Source of the DNA: Lachnoclostridium sp. UBA6558
Lineage (GTDB): Bacteria > Bacillota > Clostridia > Lachnospirales > Lachnospiraceae
DNA length: 11,665 nucleotides
NCBI GenBank assembly: GCA_002434335.1
Contig: DJJW01000017.1
Coordinates: 1-11,665 of the forward strand
Direction of reading: 5' to 3'
Shown here: one piece after another, positions 6,797 to 11,665 of the stretch
How the letters are laid out: every line of letters starts with the position of its first letter
Position numbering within the stretch: the first letter of the stretch is position 1
Notes under the pieces: generated by a model
Told to the model about the DNA's origin: nothing
Database searches by the model: none
What the model saw: only the letters and a program-made list of their open reading frames with translations
Program-made: the position numbers and the translations under genes

Positions 6797-6949
6797 GCGA
6801 AAGTAGTCAATTGTAAGATATGTTTATAAGAGACATTTATAAGTGACGATATGCAATAGACAGTAATATAAGGTGCTGTCTTGAAGGCGAAGAGGCCATT
6901 TGTCCGGAAATGAAAGCAGTGATGTGAGTGGAGTGGACAGAACAGCAAA

Positions 6950-6978
6950 TTGGATTTTTTATATTTACCCTGTATAAT
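6950..6978 (+). promoter_or_regulatory. Candidate promoter for hisS
   Basis: TTGGAT (6950-6955) and a perfect TATAAT (6973-6978) are separated by 17 bp. The -35 box is weak (3 of 6). Transcription would begin near 6985, only about 20 nt before the ATG. That would put the upstream hairpins outside the transcript and leave no room for leader control. Confidence 0.4.
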
Positions 6979-7005
6979 AATTTATTGAAAGAAGGAAGAA
7001 CAGCT

Positions 7006-8244
7006 ATGAAAATTTCTACCGTAAAAGGAACCAATGATTATTTACCGAAAGAAGCAGCCCTTAGGGACTATTTAATGGATCAGATATTAAAAACCTACCA
7101 ATCCTGCGGTTTTCAGAGAATTATGACACCGGTCATCGAGGATATTGAGAATTTGGATAAAAGTGAAGGCGGCGAGAATCTCAACCTTATCTTTAAGATA
7201 CTAAAAAGAGGGGATAAATTAGAGAAAGCACTAGAGGCAAAAGATGAAAAGGAACTTAGTGATATGGGACTTCGCTATGATCTTACCTTACCCCTCAGCA
7301 GATATTATGCCAGCAACAAGGACAAGCTTCTGGCACCCTTTAAGTGTATTCAGATAGACAGAGTCTACCGCGCGGAACGTCCTCAGAAAGGCCGCTTAAG
7401 AGAGTTTTATCAATGTGATATTGACATCATCGGAACCACCTCCTTAACAGCAGAAGTTGAACTTATTATAACAACTGCTCAGGCACTTAAGAATATCGGA
7501 ATTGGTGAATACAAGGTAAAGATAAACAATAGAAAGCTTCTAAAAGCCATTCTGAGTACTGCTGGCTTTGGAGCAGAGGAGCTTGACAGTGTCTGCATAT
7601 CTATTGATAAGCTTGATAAGATCGGACTTGAAGGGGTCAAGAATGAACTTGATGGTAAGGGATATGCTGCTGCCAGTATAGAGAAGCTTGCAGAGATACT
7701 CTCCACAAAACCTTTTACCTTAAGTAAGGCAGCAGAAATTTGCCCGGAGGAAGAGAGCTTAAAGGAAATTCAATTTATCCTGGACTCTGTAAAAGCTATA
7801 AACAGTGAATTAGAGATTGATTATGATATTACCCTTATCAGAGGTCAGGGCTACTATACCGGTACTGTCTTTGAAGTTGAAAGTACTAAATTCAGAGGTG
7901 CAATAGCAGGTGGAGGAAGATACGATAACCTTATCGGTAAATTCTTAAATGACAGCGTACCTGCGGTTGGATTCTCTATCGGTTTTGAAAGGATTTTCGG
8001 AATCTTAACGGATATCGGGTATCAGATACCGGACAGAAAGAAGCAGCTTGCAGTTATTTATGATGAGAAGGATTTCCTTGCAGCGATGGAGACTGCTAAG
8101 AATTTCCGAGAGACCTACAACGTTGCGTTGTATGTGAAACCTAAAAAGACCGGTAAATTTATTGACAGACTGGAAGAGCAGGGCTACGATGGTTTCTTTA
8201 TCTACGGACAATCAGAAGAAGTACAATTAATAGGAAATAAATAG
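7006..8244 (+). CDS. hisS: Histidyl-tRNA synthetase, eukaryotic/archaeal-like type, short C-terminus
   Basis: Class II aminoacyl-tRNA synthetase that charges tRNA-His in the cytoplasm; 412 residues. Catalytic landmarks: MKISTVKGTNDYLP at the N-terminus, LRYDLTLPLSRYYA at 89-102, motif 2 in YRAERPQKGRLREFYQCDID (121-140), RGQGYYTGTVFE at 279-290, GGGRYD at 302-307, and motif 3 in VGFSIGFERI (321-330). The blocks LRYDLTLP, REFYQCDIDI and SIDKLDKIGLEGVKNEL resemble eukaryotic and archaeal HisRS rather than the E. coli form. Oddities: the usual RGLDYY histidine-binding motif reads RGQGYY, though the catalytic arginine R279 is kept. The anticodon-binding domain (about 345-412) ends roughly 20-25 residues early. 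ATG 7006 follows AAGGA (6992-6996); an in-frame GTG at 6928 has no ribosome site and a non-conserved extension. The presence of a C-terminal domain and R279 argues against HisZ. It is unlinked to his biosynthesis genes in this window. Confidence 0.85.
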   Translation: MKISTVKGTNDYLPKEAALRDYLMDQILKTYQSCGFQRIMTPVIEDIENLDKSEGGENLNLIFKILKRGDKLEKALEAKDEKELSDMGLRYDLTLPLSRYYASNKDKLLAPFKCIQIDRVYRAERPQKGRLREFYQCDIDIIGTTSLTAEVELIITTAQALKNIGIGEYKVKINNRKLLKAILSTAGFGAEELDSVCISIDKLDKIGLEGVKNELDGKGYAAASIEKLAEILSTKPFTLSKAAEICPEEESLKEIQFILDSVKAINSELEIDYDITLIRGQGYYTGTVFEVESTKFRGAIAGGGRYDNLIGKFLNDSVPAVGFSIGFERIFGILTDIGYQIPDRKKQLAVIYDEKDFLAAMETAKNFRETYNVALYVKPKKTGKFIDRLEEQGYDGFFIYGQSEEVQLIGNK

Positions 8245-8292
8245 TTCCCCCAAAATGCCTTTTTGTAAATTTCATTCAGTTATAAATAACAG

Positions 8293-8338
8293 CTTGTCAA
8301 ATGACAGTTTTTATATGTCATTTGACAAGTTTATTTTT
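8293..8338 (+). terminator. Strong intrinsic terminator after hisS
   Basis: CTTGTCAAATGACA (8293-8306) and TGTCATTTGACAAG (8316-8329) form a perfect 14-bp stem with a 9-nt loop, followed by TTTATTTTT. It lies 48 bp past the hisS stop and separates it from the ABC gene. The T-rich loop and symmetrical stem may also work in the opposite direction. Confidence 0.9.
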
Positions 8339-8387
8339 GGCTGAGCAGTTATAATAAAATTTTAACAATTATTTAAGAGTATTTTTT

Positions 8388-8416
8388 TTGATTTTAGTAC
8401 CGCCGTTATGTATAAT
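8388..8416 (+). promoter_or_regulatory. Sigma-A promoter of the ABC ATPase-permease gene
   Basis: TTGATT (8388-8393, 4 of 6) and a perfect TATAAT (8411-8416) are separated by 17 bp and sit just past the hisS terminator. The -35 box lies at the end of a T-run, which may act as an UP-like AT-rich element. Transcription is expected near 8423, about 40 nt before the TTG start. Confidence 0.6.
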
Positions 8417-8462
8417 GACAGGAACGTGGCAAAATACTTAAGACATAAGGAGGAAAAAAAGT

Positions 8463-10814
8463 TTGCTGGAATTAAAGAATATAAAGAGATCGTATAATGT
8501 CGGGGGCATAGAGACCAAGGCTCTTGACGGCATCAGTGTTGCCTTCAGGCAAAAGGAATTCGTAGCAATACTTGGAACAAGTGGTTCTGGAAAGACTACC
8601 TGTTTGAATATTATCGGAGGACTCGACAGGTATGACTCCGGAGATCTTGTAATCAAGGGTAAGAAGACAGCGGATTTTACCGATAGGGATTGGGATGCCT
8701 ATCGAAACAATTCCATAGGGTTTGTATTCCAAAGCTATAATCTTATTATGCATCTTAGTATTGTAGCAAATGTGGAGCTTGGAATGACCTTAAGTGGTGT
8801 GTCAGCGGAAGAAAAACACAGAAGAGCTATTGAAGTATTAGAAAAAGTAGGATTGAAAGAACATTTGCATAAAAAACCCAATCAGCTCTCCGGCGGACAG
8901 ATGCAGCGTGTCGCCATAGCCAGAGCTTTGGCAAATGATCCGGAGATTCTTTTGTGTGATGAACCCACAGGCGCCCTGGACAGCAATACCAGTATTCAAA
9001 TTATGGAATTGATCAAAGAAGTTGCCAAAGAACGATTGGTAATCATGGTAACTCACAACCCGGAACTGGCAGAAAGTTATGCGGATCGTATCATAAGATT
9101 TCAGGACGGTAAGATCGTATCCGATACCCATCCTCATATGGAAAGACCAAAGGGTGATGAGTTTAAGCTTAAAAAGACAAGTATGAGTTTTCTTACAGCC
9201 TTAAGGCTCTCCTTTAACAATATCCGTACCAAGAAGGGCAGGACTATATTAACTGCTTTTGCTTCCAGTATCGGTATTATCGGAATCGCAGTTATATTAA
9301 GTTTATCTACCGGTTTTCAGACTCAGATTGATGACTTCCAAAGAGATGCAATGGCGGAGTTCCCCATTATTATTTCCCAGTCAGCTACTACAGTTGATGC
9401 GGAGAGCATGGAGAAAATGAGGGAAGAGAGAGCCAGTGAGGAAGCAGAATCCTTCAAAGAAACAGATAAAGTTACCCTTTATGATCCGGCTGATACACAG
9501 ATTTCCCACAGAAATATCTTTACCCAGGATTATTTGGATTACTTAAATAAGATTGATCCTGAAATCTGCAGCAGCATCGGGTATTCCAGATTGGTGTCTA
9601 TGAATATGGTCCGTAGGGTAGATGACAACGTAATACCTGTCTCCTTAAGCTCCCAGAGCCAGAGTTCCGGAAACAGCGGCTCAGGCGGTGCACTTACGGG
9701 CTCTATGGGATTATCCTCTTACCCTAAGCAGTTAAAAGCAGAGGAAGAGTCTTATCTGACAAAAAACTATGATCTGTTATCCGGGGAATATCCCACAAAA
9801 GAAACAGATCTTGTACTGGTAATAGATACCAGAAACCGTGTGGATTATAATATCCTTAAGAGCCTTGGTTTTGAAACAGATGGAAAAGACAGTATTAATT
9901 TTAATGACATTGTGGGAACAGAATTTAAAATTATACCAAATGATGTATACTATGTACCCACGGAAGCAGGAACTTATTTGCCAAGCAATGATTATCAGGC
10001 TATGTTTGATGCAGCAGATTCCATTACGGTCAGGATAGCTGGTGTCGTACGCCAGAAGGAAGAGGTTACCATGGGCCTCCTGCTTCCGGGTATCGCTTAC
10101 AGCGATGAATTATCAGAGCTTGTAATAGACAGTGCCAAAGATTCCGCAATAGTAAAAGCCCAGGAAAACAGTGATAAGAACGTGATTACCATGGAAGAAT
10201 TAACGGAGGACACCAAAGACGTATTTTTATCTTACCTAGGAGGTAATGCAACTCCCTATGTAATTATGGTTTATCCCGATAATTTTGAAGATAAGGATGC
10301 TGTAACAGACTATCTGGATCAGTATAATACCGGTAAAGAGACAAAAGACCAGGTAGTTTATACAGATCTGGCAGCAACCATGTCCAGTCTGACCAGCGGC
10401 ATTATGGATGGTATTACCATCGTTCTCATAGCCTTTGCGGCAATATCACTGGTAGTAAGCCTTATTATGATATCCATCATAACTTATACCTCTGTATTGG
10501 AACGTACCAAGGAAATCGGTATTCTAAGGGCATTGGGAGCCAGAAAGAAAGACATCACCCGTGTATTTGATGCAGAAACCACCATCCTTGGAATTTTTTC
10601 CGGTCTACTAGGTGTTGTGCTGGCATGGGCTCTGACCTTTCCCATCAATACGATCTTATTTCATATTACGGAATTGGAAGGTGTAGCTTCTCTACAGATT
10701 GAACATGCGGTATTCCTGGTTGCCATCAGTACCATCCTTACTGTGTTAGGCGGTCATATTCCTGCAAAAATGGCCTCCAGAAAGAATGCCATTGAAGCTT
10801 TAAGGTCAGAATAG
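8463..10814 (+). CDS. MacB-like ABC transporter, ATPase fused to FtsX-type permease
   Basis: Membrane protein of 783 residues with ATPase and permease in one chain, so it probably works as a homodimer. ATPase: Walker A GTSGSGKT at 38-45, Q-loop Q90, signature LSGGQ at 142-146, Walker B ILLCDE at 162-167, H-loop H198. The permease follows: transmembrane helix about 262-284, a large extracellular domain about 285-645, then three helices about 647-676, 704-728 and 747-767. The RTKEIGILRALGA stretch at 681-693 is typical of FtsX/MacB permeases. The extracellular part contains a Ser/Gly-rich linker at 394-414 and an acidic, charged stretch at 311-335. The TTG start follows AAGGAGG (8447-8453) and gives the conserved first strand LELKNIKRSY. 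Relatives move peptides, lipoproteins or antibiotics, or act as mechanotransmission devices. The substrate is not readable, and no partner adaptor or two-component system lies adjacent. Confidence 0.93.
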   Translation: MLELKNIKRSYNVGGIETKALDGISVAFRQKEFVAILGTSGSGKTTCLNIIGGLDRYDSGDLVIKGKKTADFTDRDWDAYRNNSIGFVFQSYNLIMHLSIVANVELGMTLSGVSAEEKHRRAIEVLEKVGLKEHLHKKPNQLSGGQMQRVAIARALANDPEILLCDEPTGALDSNTSIQIMELIKEVAKERLVIMVTHNPELAESYADRIIRFQDGKIVSDTHPHMERPKGDEFKLKKTSMSFLTALRLSFNNIRTKKGRTILTAFASSIGIIGIAVILSLSTGFQTQIDDFQRDAMAEFPIIISQSATTVDAESMEKMREERASEEAESFKETDKVTLYDPADTQISHRNIFTQDYLDYLNKIDPEICSSIGYSRLVSMNMVRRVDDNVIPVSLSSQSQSSGNSGSGGALTGSMGLSSYPKQLKAEEESYLTKNYDLLSGEYPTKETDLVLVIDTRNRVDYNILKSLGFETDGKDSINFNDIVGTEFKIIPNDVYYVPTEAGTYLPSNDYQAMFDAADSITVRIAGVVRQKEEVTMGLLLPGIAYSDELSELVIDSAKDSAIVKAQENSDKNVITMEELTEDTKDVFLSYLGGNATPYVIMVYPDNFEDKDAVTDYLDQYNTGKETKDQVVYTDLAATMSSLTSGIMDGITIVLIAFAAISLVVSLIMISIITYTSVLERTKEIGILRALGARKKDITRVFDAETTILGIFSGLLGVVLAWALTFPINTILFHITELEGVASLQIEHAVFLVAISTILTVLGGHIPAKMASRKNAIEALRSE

Positions 10815-10841
10815 TAAGCAATCCGTTACAAAGGTGTCTGA

Positions 10842-10859
10842 ATTGTGCTGTAGCACAAT
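10842..10859. repeat. Perfect palindrome after the ABC fusion gene
   Basis: ATTGTGCT-GT-AGCACAAT is an 18-bp palindrome 27 bp past the stop codon. As RNA it would form a 7-bp stem with a TGTA loop, but GTATTGTG follows rather than a T-run. It is either a weak terminator or a protein-binding site. Confidence 0.5.
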
Positions 10860-10959
10860 GTATTGTGTCGAAAATATATGAAAATATACTTGGGATAACC
10901 GTTTTATCGAAATAATTATTATAATATGTGCTAAAACACATAAAATTAAAAAAAAACAC

Positions 10960-10987
10960 TTGCTTCTTTTGGAAATACGTGTATAAT
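10960..10987 (+). promoter_or_regulatory. Candidate promoter of the NitT/TauT ABC ATPase
   Basis: TTGCTT (10960-10965) and a perfect TATAAT (10982-10987) are separated by 16 bp and follow an A-rich tract (10943-10956) that could act as an UP element. The expected start is near 10994. The -35 box is weak (3 of 6). The -10 context (GTGTATAATGA) closely resembles that of the upstream ABC promoter (ATGTATAATGA). Confidence 0.5.
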
Positions 10988-11001
10988 GAATCACATGATT
11001 C
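10988..11001. promoter_or_regulatory. Palindrome at the predicted transcript start
   Basis: GAATCA-CA-TGATTC is a perfect 6+2+6 palindrome directly abutting the TATAAT box and spanning the expected +1. That position suits a repressor operator. The cognate protein is unknown. Confidence 0.4.
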
Positions 11002-11003
11002 GT

Positions 11004-11045
11004 AGGGCAATGGCGCAGGAAAAGGCGCTGTTGCCCTTTTGCTTT
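11004..11045 (+). terminator. Terminator hairpin between promoter and gene (attenuator-like)
   Basis: AGGGCAA (11004-11010) pairs with TTGCCCT (11031-11037). The stem continues through two G-U pairs into GCGC/GCGC (11013-11016 with 11025-11028), giving 13 continuous pairs around an 8-nt purine-rich loop, followed by TTTTGCTTTTG. It lies just downstream of the candidate promoter and 25 bp before the next ATG. It may stop transcripts of the upstream ABC gene, attenuate the downstream gene, or both. Confidence 0.75.
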
Positions 11046-11069
11046 TGTATAGAGCGAAAGGAGCCTTTC

Positions 11070-11665
11070 ATGGAAAACACTAATATCGAGATAAAATTAA
11101 ATAATGTCAGTATGATTTATCAGGCAGACAACAATGAGGTTACCGCATTAACCGGTGTCAGTCTGGACATACAGAAAGGTGAATTTATCTCCCTCCTTGG
11201 ACCTTCCGGCTGCGGAAAGACAACACTGCTTCGAATTGTGGCAGACCTGTTAAAGCCCACAGGCGGAGAAGTCCTTATAGAGGGAAGGTCAACGGAATCA
11301 GCAAGGCTTAACCGTAAGTATGGAATGGTATTTCAAAGCCCGGTACTTTATGAATGGCGGACAGTAAGAAAGAACATTGAAATGCCTCTGGAACTGATGA
11401 AGGTTAAGAAAGAGGACAGAAAAGCCAGAGCTGAAAAGATGCTTGACTTAGTTGGACTCACAACCTTTGCAGAGCATTATCCCCATCAATTAAGCGGTGG
11501 TATGCAGCAAAGGGTAGGAATAGCAAGAGCCTTGGCCTTAAGACCGGAAATTTTATTAATGGATGAACCTTTCTCTGCTTTGGATGAATTTACAAGGGAG
11601 AAGCTTCATGAGGATTTGCTTCGTATCTGGAGTAAAACCAATAAGACGGTTATCTTTGTAACTCG
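11070..11665 (+). CDS. ABC transporter ATPase, NitT/TauT (SsuB/TauB/ThiZ-like) class, 3' end outside window
   Basis: Partial ATP-binding subunit of an importer; 198 complete codons are visible and the gene runs off the edge. Walker A GPSGCGKT at 44-51, Q-loop Q89, LYEWRTVRKNI at 93-103 (the xWRTVxxN block typical of nitrate/sulfonate/taurine/thiamine-precursor importer ATPases), signature LSGGM at 141-145, Walker B ILLMDE at 161-166, D-loop SALD at 169-172, then VIFVT at 194-198. The next codon begins CG (11664-11665) and must encode arginine, where these ATPases normally have the H-loop histidine. The start is secure: AAAGGAG at 11057-11063, 6 nt before ATG. A permease and a substrate-binding protein would be expected downstream. 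The substrate cannot be read; the leader hairpin suggests regulated expression. Confidence 0.9.
   Translation, partial: MENTNIEIKLNNVSMIYQADNNEVTALTGVSLDIQKGEFISLLGPSGCGKTTLLRIVADLLKPTGGEVLIEGRSTESARLNRKYGMVFQSPVLYEWRTVRKNIEMPLELMKVKKEDRKARAEKMLDLVGLTTFAEHYPHQLSGGMQQRVGIARALALRPEILLMDEPFSALDEFTREKLHEDLLRIWSKTNKTVIFVT

Larger units (their letters stand above)
6596..6949. other. Hairpin-rich spacer upstream of hisS, no gene recognised
   Basis: About 350 bases without a supportable coding frame. The region holds two good hairpins (6706-6724 and 6750-6796) and three near-copies of TATAAGAGAC at 6672, 6825 and 6838. I looked for a histidine T-box because a tRNA synthetase follows. The conserved T-box antiterminator sequence (GGGTGGNACCGCG type) and a terminator are both absent. 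The region could encode a small structured RNA, but I cannot assign it to a family. Confidence 0.5.
10815..11069. other. Regulatory spacer before the final ABC ATPase
   Basis: 255 bases without a gene, densely filled with symmetric elements: a palindrome at 10842-10859, a small inverted repeat TATGTG/CACATA (10925-10930 with 10937-10942), a promoter at 10960-10987, a palindrome at 10988-11001 and a terminator hairpin at 11004-11045. I see no conserved core of TPP, fluoride, guanidine or preQ1 riboswitches. Confidence 0.6.

Noticed and set aside
6596..7005. Histidine T-box leader for hisS
   Set aside because: The conserved antiterminator sequence and a terminator are absent, and the likely promoter lies only about 20 nt before the start codon.
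6928..7005. N-terminal extension of hisS from a GTG at 6928
   Set aside because: The extension runs across the candidate promoter, has no ribosome site and is not conserved in HisRS.
10738..11010. Minus-strand open frame across the end of the ABC fusion gene
   Set aside because: It overlaps a clearly coding + strand region and symmetric regulatory DNA, with no ribosome site or recognisable motif.
10988..11045. TPP, preQ1, fluoride or guanidine riboswitch before the ABC ATPase
   Set aside because: None of the conserved core sequences is present; CGTAGGG at 11001-11007 resembles the end of a TPP element only by chance, with no CTGAGA core.

Overview
The window looks like chromosomal DNA of a low-GC, motile Firmicute, most probably a clostridium of the Lachnospiraceae type. 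The evidence is AT-rich intergenic DNA, strong GGAGG-type ribosome sites, two TTG starts, TATAAT promoters, U-tailed hairpin terminators, and protein types common in that group: a Cache-domain chemoreceptor, an ABC ATPase fused to an FtsX-type permease, and a NitT/TauT-class ABC ATPase. The genus assignment is inference. I see no tRNA, rRNA, CRISPR array, transposase or phage gene.

Layout from left to right. A leader (1-290) with an extended -10 box precedes a divergent glycerol-3-phosphate dehydrogenase (gpsA-like, +, 291-1247). It converges on a methyl-accepting chemotaxis protein (-, 1446-3227), whose terminator lies between the two. A 529-bp spacer (3228-3756) separates the chemoreceptor from a pyridoxine/pyridoxal kinase (+, 3757-4611). 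Next to the kinase the spacer holds two operator-like dyads and a long inverted repeat over a candidate promoter. Then come an unrecognised all-beta protein with weak aegerolysin-like features (+, 4682-5512) and a class 3 lipase with a readable Ser-Asp-His triad (+, 5624-6565).

A 440-bp hairpin-rich spacer follows. It leads to a histidyl-tRNA synthetase of eukaryotic/archaeal type (+, 7006-8244) that has no T-box and ends early. A strong terminator and a clear promoter then introduce a 783-residue MacB-like ATPase-permease fusion (+, 8463-10814). A 255-bp spacer carries two palindromes, a promoter and a strong terminator hairpin immediately in front of the last gene, a NitT/TauT-type ABC ATPase cut by the window edge (+, 11070-11665).

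The genes do not form one pathway: most have their own promoter or terminator. The parts most worth following are the beta-protein/lipase pair, the dyad-covered pyridoxal kinase promoter, the unusual HisRS, and the promoter-plus-terminator leader of the final ABC ATPase. That ATPase also appears to have arginine in place of its H-loop histidine.
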